DNA from: Siderastrea siderea
Lineage: Eukaryota > Cnidaria > Anthozoa > Scleractinia > Rhizangiidae
DNA: 64,000 nt
NCBI GenBank assembly: GCA_964030785.1
Contig: OZ034971.1
Coordinates: 38,368,304 to 38,432,303 of the forward strand
Direction: 5' to 3'
The notes below the pieces were generated by a model. That model was not told the origin of the DNA. It was given only the letters and a program-made list of their open reading frames with translations, and made no database searches. The translations under genes were made by a program, and so were the position numbers. Below, in pieces: positions 47,280 through 62,300 of the stretch; within the stretch, counting starts at the first letter, position 1, and the number at the start of each line of letters is the position of its first letter.

Positions 47280-47319
<40 letters not shown>

Positions 47320-50300
47320 ATAATTACTCATTTATTTGTTTGGTTATTTGTTTGTTTATTTGTTTAGTTATTTATTTGTTTACCTCTTTCATTTTTCTAA
47401 CGTTCTTCGGACATCTAGCATGTGTCCTACTGGTGCTTTACCAAATGACTCAGCTTGCTGTTTTTATTTTCGTTAACAACCAGGTGACTGTGATCAAATC
47501 ATAGACACTGCTCTTGTGCTCGACAACTCAAGAAGCATGAAAGCGAAACAACGCAATCGGCTGTCAGTGTTCCTGGGTAATCTGGTTGATACAATAGGTG
47601 TGTCTTCGAAAGGAAATCACTTTGCTGCTGTCACGTTTGACAGAAATGCGAGAATCGTCAACAAATTTAACGACACGCAGTACCACAATAAAACGAACTT
47701 GAAAGCTCGGTTAAGAGAGGCAATACAAAGCAAACCACAAAAACATGGAGCTCGTACAGATCTAGCCATGAATCTAGCAGTGAATTCTGTATTTATCCCT
47801 GAAGGCGGAGACAGACCAAATGCCACGAATGTCATGATTATCGTTACTGACGGAAAACCGTGGATATCCAGTGGTGATAAAGAACCATTGATTGAATTCG
47901 CACAGTCCACAAAAGCAATTGAGGTAATGCATATTTCACCACAATCGTATTCTTTACAATAACTGTGAGAATTCCGGCGTGCTGATTGGCTGTTACTAAT
48001 TGTCAATGAGAGTATAGGTCATAAAGCTGACGTCATACCCTTGCGAACTGAATTCCCAGAAAAGATGGAATTCCTAGGAATTCTTAAGAATTCCTAGGAA
48101 CTCCAAACGATTCCAAGACATGCAAATTAGGAAAAACATAAAAGCTTGGAATTTCTGGGAATATCTGGCAATGTGTTAAAACTGTACTTGGAATTATTAG
48201 AAATTCCTAGGAATTCCCAATAATACCAAAACTGACAATGAAAGGGCTTGGGAATGTCTGAGAATATATGCGAATGGCTAAATTAAATGGCTAATGGGCC
48301 AATAAAAATGGTTGGGAATTTATGAGAATAAATAGGAATGACTAAATTAAATATGAGAAATATTGGCAATTTACTTGGAATAGCAACTTTAAGTCCCTGA
48401 CTTAAATACTTGACAGACTTCAAGTTGAGGATATTTCAGTAAAATGTCTTTGGAACTTCCAGGAAGTTATAAAAAGGACATTTAATGTATCACACAGTCA
48501 AACAAGTCTTAACTTGTTTTCTAAACATTGAGGTATTCCTGAACCTTTGAGGACAGGTCAGGCAAACAAAATTGAAAGGTACATACATGACTCAAAAATT
48601 AATAAATAAATAAATTCCTTGTGTAAATTATGTGTTAGTTCGCTTGTTGAATTGAGGACACCAACTGAATAAAGGATGAATACGTACATGTACCAAAGCA
48701 GCAAAAGCATCTTATTATGCTACTATTTTCTGTTCACAAAAAAAGTATATCCTTAAAAATTGTCCATGACACAAGTAACTGTAAAGTATCTTTAAAAAAA
48801 TATTGTTCATGACACAGCTTCAACCACACTCCATTGAAGTTAGGCAGTGTACTAGGCATGGATTTGCAGAGTTCCCTTTGAGAAAGAACACTTTTTTCCA
48901 CAATGTCCTCTTCCTTTGCCAGTTGAAATTTACCTCTGAAAATAAAGAATAAAATAAAAGTAAACGAGAAGTCATGAAATGATGCCTTCAAATAAATACT
49001 ATTATCATACCAGCACACGACCTCACTCATGAAATTTTATTGAAAACATACTCAGGAGATGATGTGTGTAGGGGCAGATACATGCAGGTTGGTGTGAGCT
49101 GGTCCAGAAGAGCTGTCCAGCTCCGCACACATTGCCACCTGATTACTATAGTGTGCACGCAAGTCTTCATTCATTTAGTATTTGTCAAGACCTTTCCGTA
49201 ACTTTCCAATCAAATTCAGCCTTAAAATGGTGGTATGATAAAATACTTCTTGACTACGCTGTAAGTTAGGTCAGGCCGGACGGCAAAATATTTGGATCTC
49301 GGTCATGGCGCATGGAACTACTCTGCCCGTATTCCATGCGCTAGAGCCAAATACTTTCCCATCCAGCCCTCCCACTCAGTCAATAAGTACATATTATTAT
49401 TAGGAGACAATTACACAACAACGACTTTTAAGAGCGTATCACGTAATTGATGACAGGACTTGTGATTATTTCACTCTAATAACTTCACTTTCTTGTGATT
49501 TCGTGTTAGTAAAGAAAATGAATACAACAGTAGGTAATGTCGAGGAAGGGATTTAAGAACCCCCAGCCACTTATTTACAAGTGCATCAATGTTTTGAATA
49601 TGAACAAAAGAGACCATTCTTATTCAATGACATGCAAATGGGGTCAGATATTCTTAATTTTTTGCTTGTCGACCACAGGGTCAGCTGTATCCAATCTTTT
49701 GACTGAGTAACAGTTTGATTAATAGTAATGTTTGTGCTGCTGCACTGTATACAAAGGGAGCTGTTGTAAAGATCGTTTCTGAACTGGTTGCAGAACGAGA
49801 GTGCTCCTTGATGATATAAAGCTGTATAAACTCAAGCATACAAATAATTCTTTTATTCAACCTATTCAATAGCAAGAAAAGTCGATATCTCCGAATTATA
49901 TTCTATATTCCTCTAAAAGTCTAACTCATTATTAAAATTTGAATATGTTTCAAATGAAGCTCCCTTTTTTTCACAGGATGTTTATGTGTGGGCGCCATAC
50001 TCAGCTTTTCTGTCGACACAAAATGGGCCATTCCATGTAATGTCTGCAACTCCCCCCCCCCACTCCCATTGAGGTACAGGGAAATCCTAAAAGGGAAGGG
50101 AGGGGGTTTCAAAAGTCATTTATGAAGGAGTAGCTATGTCGGTTCCTTTGATCTCTCAAAAACATCTCCCTTTTTTAGTGGGGGTGCATACATGAAATGG
50201 AATGGCCCAATGGCGTCCAACTGCATAAGACATAGTTTAGAATCTGTTCAAGAAATTAAAGATTAATACTGTACCTTTATGTAAGAGAAGGTAGCTCCGC

Positions 50301-53300
50301 ATCGAACACTACAACTCTTCAACCACTGGAATAAAAAAACTATCCATGTTTTCCTTTCTGGCGTACATAAACGACACGGCGATAGCCACCAAATACAAAC
50401 AATCCGAACACTCCAGCAAAGAATCACTGGTCACTGGTTACGCGCGCCTGCAATTTTGAAGCGTGCGGTTGTAAGTCACATGACCTCTTGAAAGCGGCCC
50501 GGTCGCATGGCTGTCTTACCGGTGAGGCGGCCATTTTCAAATTACGTTGATCAATGTGCAAAGAGTTGCAAGTTTATCATACGCGAAAATGGTTTATTAC
50601 ACTATCCTTTTGGACTACTTTCGCTTACGATAAGTGAGGCTCAATCCAAATTGCTTCAGTGGAAGTTGATTGTAAAGATGGTGGATAATTGTTCGATTCA
50701 AGATGGTTGTAAACGGACTAACCGATTTCAAGGTGAGTAACTTACATTTTATTCTCTATCGAGGGCTTAAACAAATTAGTTCCCTTCTTTGCGACATTCT
50801 GCCAAATGAGTGTAACAAGCCTTAATACAGTGTGTAAAGCGTGCAATTCTTCAAGGAACAGAAATCAAAAGGGCCGTTGTTCAGTAAAATTGCCCCTAGG
50901 GTGGACAGTGTTAATTCTCACTGGTTAAAAGTAATAACGAATTCAAAACCATGTGTTAGTAGAGTGACTAACGCTTTTCATACTGTTTATTTGAAGGTAA
51001 TTTCATGTTGCCTACACGCTAAGCAACAATTCAGTTTCTCTCAGATATGTGAGCACATTAAATTGAATGCATTAAAAGCCTACATCTGTAAATTGTTCTT
51101 CAATGACCAGTCAAAGGCGATTGAACTTGAAATGAACATACATTTGCCAATTTAGAAGGAGTGAGTTCTTAAACGTTTTGTGTGATTTAAATATATTATT
51201 GATTTTTTAAATCAAAGATACTGATATGTAACAACATGATTTCATAAAATTAGAATGAGACCTAGAATAATAGCAACATAATAGCAACTTCAGGTCTTTC
51301 CCATTTGCATTTGACAATGCTCCAGTGGCTTAAGGTGGAATTTTGTGCATTTCTAAAAGTTTCCTTTCAATCAACCAATCCAATCAACAATTTTAAAGTG
51401 GTTACCAGATTCATGGGTTTGTTCCAAGCATTTGTGAATGTCCAGTGTGTGCCTAGATACATGTACTGAGCAATAATTTATCATGTGGGCATATAAAACC
51501 CCAAAACGTGAAACTCACATTGTCAAGAGGGTTAAAGACACATGTTTGTTTGAAGCAGAGTTCAGCCATCTATTACATGTTGCATAGCTTTAAAAATGTT
51601 AAAACTTCAATTTCTTGACGAAAGGGGTCTTTGGATCACACTCCGTGATGCGAAACACAACATCCTGCGACAGAATTAAACACAATATTAAGCCGGACCG
51701 GGCATTACAAACATCAGGAAAGAAACTCATCATGTTGCAGATTATAGTAATTTAGATTCTTTAATAATTGTCTGTGACAAATTGAAATATGAGAGGCTGA
51801 AAAACCTATTGAGTTCTTAAATGAGGTAAATTCAACATACCTTGTATGTCGCTTAACAGACAATCCGAGGTCATACATGTATTTAACTGAACTCCATCAT
51901 ATAGTGATCTGAGAAAGATTGATGTGACCTCAAGATCAAAGTCTTGGAAAGCGACATTATTTTAAGTTGTAATGCTCAATTCAGTCACCATTTGAAAATC
52001 CTCCAAACTAAACCCACTACAAAAATGCAAGAAGCAGCATTGGTCGAAAGACTGAGATACACACATGTATATAAAGTGCAGTGGACAAAGATGTGAAGTA
52101 CAGTGTAGGAGTCGTGCAGGCCTTCCAACCCCATTTTATAACTGAAAAATTCACATGGTCTTTGGGTAGGGTGTGATGAAGAATTCTTGTTACCAATTTG
52201 GCAACGAATTTTCAGGATTTGGTTGACAATGCAGAAAGTTTAGGCACATTGGCAACTTTATTAGGCGCAATTTCGTGCCCTGTGTAAAGTGTGTTGAACT
52301 GACTCTAGTTAGCCTGCGAGCAGGCACACTTAGTGTGCTATTCGCGTGAGTATCTTGGCGGCAGAAGTCGGTGAGCAAAGCGAGCCAGCGAGAAGAATGG
52401 GGCGAGGAAAAGTGAGCCTGCACGAAAGCCGTTGAATTTTGAATTCCGCCCCTGTGAGGTGACAAGTCTTAACTGTCAAGGTATCAATTATCTAACCAAT
52501 CAGCAAGCGAAGCAAAATTTAAACAAATGCCACAGCAGATTTTTACACTCGAGAGGATCGAGTTCTTTATGAGTGTGCCAGAATAGTGTAAAAGAAAATT
52601 ATAAACACAGTTGACAATTTTTGCCGCATTTAAATTAGACTTGCCACAAGTCGACCTCACGAGTTTCAGAGCACAAAAGCCGTAAAGTGAGTGGAGCAAG
52701 CTTTTTAGGCTGCGAAGCGGTGGAGCGACAAAGTCCTACAACAAATAAAATGGGACAAAGGACTTTTTTGAAAGTGTACATTTTAAAAATGTGTTCTATT
52801 CGAAATCAATATACACTGTAGAAGTTAAAAATATCAAACTCCAGGGATATGAAACTTGCAATAACAAAGAGTATCGAGCTGCTACCTCAGAAGACTAGTC
52901 ACCCTTACATTATGCGTTGCAAACATCTGTAACCAGGAACAAGCAATACCATCTTCCCACAATGACAAATAACCGAACTCAGTGTAACAATGACTGCAAG
53001 ATAATGCCCATTGCATGGTCAAAAAAAGATGTTAAATTTCCTATCATTACTGAGATCCCAAGAAGATAGGCTTGAAAACCACCATGCACTAAAACCAGTG
53101 TGGCTGATATTCCAAAAAATTACACAAAACTGCAATCGCTAACCAGACGCAACCAGCTGAGTCACGTTAAGAAATTGAATCGATTGAAAAACTGACAGAC
53201 TGTGAACAGTTGTCCTATTTTCCTTCCCGCTAAAATTAGAATAAGAAAGATACTGCTCGCAGTCTAAGAAACCGAGAAAGGTGACAACCAGTAACACCAC

Positions 53301-56300
53301 TTTGCTTGTTATTTGTCACAATAATAAAGTCTGTTATCATGTGTCATTTCAAACCAATCAGAATGCTGCGTTCATGGATGAATGCGGAGAATTCCAAATT
53401 CAGTGGCTTTTCTGCAGGCTCACTTTTCCTCGCACCATTCTCGCTGGCCCGCTTTGCTTGCCAACTTCCGCCGCCAACATACTTGCACGAATAGCACACT
53501 AAGTGAGCCTGCTCGCAGGCTAGATTCTAGTAAGTTCTTTGCATGACTGGCATGAACCAAATATTAATTAAACTTACTGAACATCTTTTGTATCACACTA
53601 ATTTTTTTAAGGTCATTGCCCTGTATTGCATTGCGCATCCTTTAAATGCGCATGATTTGTGGCGTCATTGGCGCGCGCTCAAAGCGTGCGCATGTCCAGG
53701 GAGTAATGGATTTCCTATGAGGCTAAGCTCACCAGGGAAAAGAAAGGTCATTTACTCTTAAACAAGCATGGTGACCTATCTTTTTTTCCACTTATTTTTG
53801 ACCTACCATTCATCCTCTTTTTGTTCAAAGAGTTAGAAAAAAACACATGTTCAGAAAAAAGGTTATTGCTAGAAACACATTACTCATGGAGATGAAATCA
53901 CAACCTCGAGAACACGCACATGAGGAAGGTTTGAAGTCAATTTCTTCTGATTCTTCGAGCATCTGCCATAAAACATCTAGTAAATTGTTCCTTGTTATCG
54001 GTATTTCACATCTAGTAGATTGTTTCAAGATTTGCTTTAATTATGTGCTTCCTGTTCCAATGGAAAGTAGCATAAACTGATCAAATACACATGTGTTTTG
54101 TCAGGAAAAATTGCATGGAATTATGGGGTAACTTAAGACGATGATATCTCGTGAACGGACATGGGGACCTATTCTTTTTATTTTATATTTCAAAACATTG
54201 GACGATAGATAACAACTAGTGAAAGTTTGACAAAAATCATATGTTAAATTTTATTTCGGGGGAATGACCTTAATTCTTGTTTTGATTGCAAAATTATTGA
54301 AAAGTCTGTAACACGTCAAGCAACTGGGCTAGATGGCTGACACTGTTAGTTACATACTAGAACTTAAATTTCAGTTAAAACTGAACCTCTGCATGCATAT
54401 ACATCTACATTGCTCCTTCAACAATCTCCTAGGATCTGCAAAGTACTGTACTACATGTACTGTGGTGTAGATAGAATTAGAGTATGGTTTACGTTCACCT
54501 TAGCTTAATATTAGTGCATGGTAAATAAATTTATTGTTTATGAGCCAAATTGTTATTAATCAGAATATTTTTCTTCAAGGTCTACATATGTACACATTGT
54601 ATGTACTCCCAGTTCTACAGCAAAACAGTTTGTTGATTCACATTGTACATGGCAAAGAAATGCATCACACTTGATCAGGTAAGTTACTCAAACACATACA
54701 TTAGAATCCTCATTGTAACACTTCAATTTGTATTGCTTAGATCTGTTTTCTTTAAACGTACCGGTAGTACGTGTAACATGTAATTAGGCTTTGGGTCGCA
54801 GGCTTTTCTTCAGGGATTATGACAGAATTACGTACACAGAGTTTGGAGTTGTTGAACTTTTCCATGGATTCATGTCATATCAAGGCAATATCTCCTTGGT
54901 GATAACTGCTTGAATTATTAAGACATGAATACTTCATTGTAGATTATAGTGGACTACATGAACATGTACATTGTGACTACAATATTGAACAGTCACTGAA
55001 ACAAACACCATGTGCTAACAGGGTTTTCAATAAGGGCCGGCAGCCGGCGAAACTCGCCACCTATTCTCCATTAACTCGCCGCCTATTTGATTGAGAAATT
55101 ACCTCATAATTTACGACTAACATGAGAAACATTCGCCACAAAAAACGGGCCCTGGATCGGCCAAGATTTGTTCACGAAAAACAGAAGAATCTTGCCTGAA
55201 TTCTGAGTAATTTCAGCGGTGATTTGCATTTCCTGTTCTGTTCAAATACCCTAATTCTTGCTCTAGAATGCAGGAAATGCATTCTAAGAGGCCCAAATTT
55301 TCGAAATTTTCCAGGGGAGAATACCCCCGGACCCCCCCTAGAATCTTGCGCCTTTGGCGCGAGTATTTCATTCTCCGCCTACTCCTAACGTTTTGCCACC
55401 TACTCAGTTTCTTATTGAAAACCCTGGCTAAATATTGTAAATAACTACAGAGATTGGTCATGCATTAACCAAAAATGATATTTTTTAAGATGGTGGAGTA
55501 ACCAGGATGAAACATAATTATTAAAAATTTTTAAAATGTGCTCAACATGTTGCGTATAGCAAGCAGAACATTTAAAGTAAATAATCCCTTGACTTAAATC
55601 AAACCCCTGACCTTCTGCACTCCAGCTGAACTACATGATACATTTTACTAAATAAATTAAGCTGCAAGGAAACTGGTAGTGAGGTAGATAATCTTACTAG
55701 GTTCATACTACATCATGTCCTGCATTTTGCTAGAAAGGGCAGTGTTGAGGGCATCCTGACTGTATGGTGACCTTGTAAGCAATGACCTACAATATAGCTC
55801 CTTCTAGACTCGTGTAAGCTTCATTCTGTACAATAAAAGTGGTTAGAGCTCCTGATTGGTAAACGGGAACACCTCAGATTCAGCTTTTCTGGGGGTCTCA
55901 TTCCATTTCAACACCTACATGTACACTCATAGGTCCAGGTGGATGGTTAAATACCATGTATTTGGCTCTCAGGCATGGCACACAGGCCTCCTGCATTCGG
56001 TCGATATGCCAAACATTAAGCCTTAAGCCAAACATTTTCTTGTCTTACCTTCCCACTCATTCAATTAGAACATAATTATTAGTTTGAGAATTTTGAGAAA
56101 CCATACATGAACATGTGAAAGCCATCACCATGTATTCACCAACTTACAGTGTTCTTTTATGGTGTATCAGAAAATTCTTCTCTGGTTAGTGGTTTTAAGG
56201 ATTTGAAATGGTCTATCACTGTAATGCTAAAGCAATGTGAATGTCACTCAAGTGAGAGCTTAGCTTCAGATATCATTCTTATTGTGCCACTCAGGCCTCC

Positions 56301-59300
56301 ACATCTTTGGAACACACTACTTGATTGTTTACTTTATTTTGTTTACTAATTGAACTGTAATTGTAAATGTTGTGGTTCAAATTTTTCTTTAGTTTGAAAC
56401 TTTTCAAACCAGATTAATTTTTATTTTCCTTTGCCTAAGATTTTGGTAATGAATCTGAGACAAAGGGAAATAGAAATTATACTGGTTTGAAAATTTTTAA
56501 ACCAAAGAAAAATTTGAACCACAACCTGTACATGTACATATGTACCTTATCTTTTATTGAAAATTAACGCTGCAACCTAGTAATAATGTTGAGTGTATGA
56601 CAGGTCTAGAATTTATATAAAATTTCGATTTTTTTTTCCTAGGACCACATGTATAAGGCCATCAGAGGACCGAACTCAGAAGACTGCTTACAGCAAGTGA
56701 ACTAAAGGCAGCCAAAACAGATAAGACCTTATATGTAAAATCAGTGAAGGTGGTAATTGATGATTGTTGAATTGTATTTCCAAAATGAAATTGAACTAAT
56801 TTTATCATTTAACTCCTGTTGAAGATATGTTGAAAACAGACATTCTGAGGTAAACTGAATGTGCCCTTGTACCAAGAGCCCGGGAAAACTAGGGTTTTGC
56901 CCCGGTCCAAGCCTGGTTAAAAAACCAGACCCTCGATTTGTCTACTTTAAATATCAGCAACTGGCCTTTAAATTGAGGGATATTGCATCGCGTCCAACAG
57001 CTGTTTTTTTGTTACCATTTTGGGTCAAGTTAATCTAATGTTTCCCCCACTTATTTAAGAAATTCCCATTTATTCCCACAAATTCCTGACCATATTCCTA
57101 TTTTTTCCCACATATTCCCAAAAATTCCCAGTTGTTCTTTAACATTCCTTGGAATTCCTAGGAATTTCTGAAAGTAACTGGGAATTCTGTCTTTAATTTT
57201 CTTTTAGTTGGAATTCCTAGGAATTCCTAGGAATTTCAAGACGGCACCATTTAAACTTGGAATTCCTAAGAATTCTTAGGAATTCCAAGTCCAAATTTAC
57301 CGTGAAAATTCACACCTCAGATTCTTAGGAATTCCTAGGAATTCTCACGAATTCCTAAGAATTTTTTCCTAGGAATTCTTAGGATATTCTTAGGAATTCC
57401 TAGGAATTCTCAGAGTTATTTCGCATGGGTATGGAACGTAATCATGTCTGGGCCCGTGGGTAAATTTTGCAAATCTTTTGTGCCCTGGCGGTGCTTACAT
57501 TTTTTTATGACAAAACTACAGTAATTCTGGAAATATTTATTGAAAACGCAGTCGGTAATCTGTAAACTTTGACTTTTGATCAACTGAACGTCTAATAAAA
57601 ATAACGCCATAAAATGTTCAAAACTTGTTCCACTTTTATGGCGCAATTTTGATTATCCAAGACTTTGGCAAATTAAATAGAGTCGATTTGTTAAATAACT
57701 CCCACCCACAAGCAAAAACTCATATTTACATATTAACCAGCGTGGTAGAAGGCGTGGTACAAGGGATGGGAGAGGTTTTGGGAAAGTTTGGATTTTACCC
57801 AAAAAGATCAGAAGAAGTTTGGAAATTGCAAATTTTTTTTTTCATGCAGACATGTAAATAGAATCGGAAAGAAAAGGCTGGTTTTTGTTAGCCTTTTCAC
57901 CGAAAAAAAAACGTTCATTTATATTAAAAAGTAATGATTTGAATTCGTGATACCTATCCGACCAAGTCTCGGACATGTCTCAACCGATTTTTGCAGAACC
58001 CTCGTACAGTTTGTGCATGAATTGGGAAGCAGTAAGGCACTGGAAAAGGGAGGGGCTGAAAAATTAATCTTCCCGAAAAAGTCGACCAAAAACGAGGGCT
58101 GTGTCCAAGTTGCTCGGTGGTCATAGCATTTGACAGGTGTGCGAAGTGCCTTTTTTTTCGTAAGCAACAGAAAAATTTTAATGGCAAGCGCGTTGACCTT
58201 TTCCAAAACACTTTATATTTAGATTACCATAAGAAATTTCTAATTGTTAGCTAAAAAGAAATGTCATAAGCAGGTTGTGTTATATTTTTAGTCAAAATAG
58301 TTTAAATTTTCCTGTAACGTTCTTTAATCAGGTTAAAAGTATCAGTGTTACGTCGATTGGAGTGGGACGTTACTGGCAGTCCAATAAGACGAATATGTAT
58401 GTGGTAGCCGGCAGAGCAGCAAAGGTTCTCTTCTATCGTAATTTCAAAGATCTGGCCTCCACTAACATCGAGGAAATAACAAACACGTTCTGTGGTAAGT
58501 TAAGAAAAAAATTTGCAAACGGGAGACCAATATTTTCCATATTCGTTAACATTTGAGCTTTTTGACGTATCTCCAGTCAAGCAATTGAAAACGGAAGGGT
58601 AAATTCACCTAAAACAGCTTTACATGAATTTTGCGAACTTGAAAATGGTGTTTTAGCGCTGATGAAAAAAATTTCCGAAAAAAAGCACAAGTTGATGATG
58701 CACTTCATGTTGTGGAGAAAGTAGACTGAAACAAAGACTTTGACTTTGGCGAGATAGTAAAATTGATGACTGCAACTTAAACATCAACTTTGTTAACTGG
58801 CATTCTCATAAATATCCACGATATTACCGCTATGAGATATAAAAGGCGAAGTGTTCTAAAACAGACAAAGGTAACAGCAACAATAATCTATAGTTATTGG
58901 TTAAGTGAGTAATTTTTGAACATGTAATCATTTTTGCTTAATATTAATTCAAAAATAAACGTCGCAGTAGTTCCGCAAAGAAACAAAACTCAGACGTATT
59001 CTTCATGTAAGGAAGGAGTCCGTATTTTTTATATGACTTGAGAACGTTGTTTTGATTTCGAAATCACACGATAATAGAGTGTTCTTCACGATAATAGAAA
59101 GTCTTCTTAAATTTTGACATCTTCCTGTTTCAATTATTTCCAATTCGAATTTTAACGGTGATTCCTCTATAATGACGGTTTTTCAGTAATCTACTGGAGA
59201 AATGAAAAGAGAATAACTAATTGATTTTGTTAGATGGATCTATAAAATCGAAACGTCATCTTTTGATTTTCTTTACGGTGGCCAATTTAACTTATATTTA

Positions 59301-62300
59301 CTTTGTATGTACCTTAAGTCCAAATTTGGCCACGCCAACTACTATTGCCCTAAATTAGCCCCTAAAATGTTAGTGTATTTTACTTAACGAAACGGATCCA
59401 ATTTTAGAGCCAAAACAGAGCCTTCGAATTCACAGTGTAGTGGTTTTTAATGGGTTAACATTCTGACTTTGTTTCGCTTTGTAATTTAAGTGATTGACGG
59501 TGGTTATTCAGAATGGAGTTCTTGGTCCCAGTGTTCCGCAACCTGTGGAGATGGGCATCGAAGTCACAGCCGCACTTGCACAAATCCCCCTCCGAGCACT
59601 AGAGGAAAAGACTGTGAGGAACTGGGACCTCACAATGAGACAGAAGAATGTAGTAATGGCGGCTTCACAGGTATATGTTTTTTTTTTAATAAAGATGATT
59701 ACAAAACGATTGATTATAAAATGATTATTATAAGAATGATTGGTCCAGGAGTTAAAATATAGACACTCAAATAAGATGTTTTGAAAATTAAACGTTAACT
59801 TCAGTTTGGAGTTAATAACTCTCTCGAAATAAGTTTCTTAGCGCCCTTTATTTTTAAGAGGGGCCCTTAAAAGCTGGAGTTAATTTGTGATCCATTAGGT
59901 TCGAGCCTGGGAGGGGGCACAAAGTGCGGAATCTGCCCGCTCTGACGTTGGGCCTTCAAATATATAATTATACATATATCTTTTAATATGCAAGCTAAGC
60001 CACCAAACTTGGTGACTTTTTGTAAAATTTATCTGGGAGCAATTTAATATAGCAAAATCTTGTTCATCAAATTGCTTCCGAAATAGAGCAACAAATAAGC
60101 TTTACACATCCGTCGCAGTCACTTGATAGCCAAAATTGACATCAGAAATCAAGCGATGTTATCAATCCATGTCAATCACCAACTGCCATGATGTGAATTT
60201 AAAAGATCTGTTTAAGCCCCAAAGTGTTAAATTAGGTCTCAAGCCCCAAAGGCTGAATCACCCCTTGTAAGAAGTACCTAAATTTCGCTCATAGTTTGGG
60301 GAATTTTAAACAGCTGTTAAACTAATCCAGCTTATTGAGAAAATTTACTTACCTTTATCTGCACTTAAGAACATACCTTATTTCCTTGAATAAGGGCCGC
60401 TACTGAATTAATCGCCCCCTTCGAACTAATCTGGGCCTACTTTAAGCGATTAGTCACTATATTAACTATATTACTATATTACTATATTAGTTGACTATAT
60501 TAACCAGTAAAATTTAATGATATAACACAACACCAGTCATGCGTCATTGGAAACATTTGCAAACACAAAAAGGACACTTCAACTTTTTGTTAGCCCTTAA
60601 TGACCTAATCCACGAATTGATTTCGTGAAGATTGGTACCAGCATATACAGCTATTTCAAAACCTAAACGATAGGACCGCCATGTAATATGAGTAATTCGT
60701 TTTAAAATCTACCAAACTTATCTACGGCTCACCCCTACACAAAATAAATCACATAGGCAAGTGCTTACGGTACTTTCACCCATCCTATGGGAGTGGCAAC
60801 TGTGAAATTACAGCCCAACCACAAAAGATTTGCGTCTACCCACACTTCATTTCGGTCTTGTCGCGTGAGCTCGAGGCTTTAAAATCCGACAACGTTAATT
60901 GAAATAGCTGTATATCTGTTGTTGAAACCGGCCTTTATATCTGTCAAACCCTGTTACTTACGAATAAATGTTACGTTTTCAGTCAGCTTGGCGGCTCAAG
61001 TTGAAATTCAACCAAATCTCCATTTAAACAAATTCTTTATCCCATCTAGAGATATTCGTGAGCATTTTATTTTCTGGATGCATCTTAATACGTTTTAGAA
61101 AGCTTTACTTCAATGTATATTAACACCTAAGTTTGTGGAATCGCTTATTACCTTGTTTTCTTTCGTCTGCAGTAAACTCCACCTGTGCACCTCCTACTAC
61201 GATCACAACTCTTGTTGCTCCCCCGGTTGCAAGCATTTCAGGAGTCTTCTTCGCAACCAACGGTGACGGAAACATTACGCTGAACGGTTCTCTTTCCAGT
61301 GACCCGGAAGCTCGTCCCCTTACATTTACCTGGCTTTGCAAAAGAGACTCCGAAACATTCCCCGAAAACGATTCACTTCCGGTCGTTGATGTACCGAATG
61401 GATACTCAAACGCCTCCGGTGGTTGTTATGGCAACGGTCCTGGAAGACTAAGTGTTGTTGCAAACGCGCTTGTTGTGGATATAGATAAGTTGGAGGAGGG
61501 TGAAACCTACGTGTTTAAGCTCGTTGTTTCAAACGGATTTAAGAGCACATACGCCATTCACTCTTTGACCATTCAGCAAAAGGTAGACTTCAGAATAAGG
61601 TGAGCTTAAATGAAACTGCCCGTGGTTAAATTAAGCTGATGCCAGCTAAGTTAATCTGAATTTGAAAGAAATGTAGAATTTAAATAATGAAGAAAAAACA
61701 GTAACTTTACCTTTTACTAGTCAGTTCTCACTTCAGTTCTACCAGCACCCACCCTTGCATCTGAGGAATCGCAAATTAAAGTAAATGGCTGAAATGGAAC
61801 TGTTTCAATAGTAATATCCCTGTTAGTAAAGAAAAATTTTTTTTAATTTTTCAAGTAGTATTTTTAATTGTCGAAGCATTCTAATGATTTTCTCCAGGCA
61901 ATTCCGTTACCTTGGCCAATATTTATCGAAACTTCTTTGTATGAACGTTACCTCCGTGGTCCTTACCTTTTTATGTTGAAATGCAGTGGCACAGGGGCTC
62001 TCTACGTTTGGGTGACTTCTAGCGATATGAAATTCTATCTTTCCTTTTCAATTTGTTACTTTCAAAACATTACGGTTCCATGTGACTGTCTTTTCTGGCC
62101 TGTTACTATTCTAATTTAATGTTTTTTGTTTGTTTGTTTGTTTGTTTGTTTGTTTTATAGTTGTATTTATAACTGTGGTCCTAAAGTAATTCCAAACAAG
62201 CGAATGATCATAGGATCAAATTGCACAGGCGAACTCTGCAAGGACATCACTCGCTACCACTGGTCTTTGTTTGAGAGGAGTTCTAAGGATTTCGACCACT

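Larger units (their letters stand above)
47924..58331. other. 10.4 kb intron splitting the VWA domain; no internal gene recognised
   Basis: It holds repeats listed separately: two CCTAGGAATT arrays, MITEs at 50025, 52310, 55019 and 56370, and dispersed repeats at 49255 and 55925. Apart from a possible small exon near 50684 I see no coding sequence. Confidence 0.75.

Noticed and set aside
61939..62119. Extension of exon 6 to about 62119
   Set aside because: The frame stays open, but the later donors give phases that do not fit the next exon, and the corresponding copy at 1-160 in gene 1 has lost the frame's similarity.
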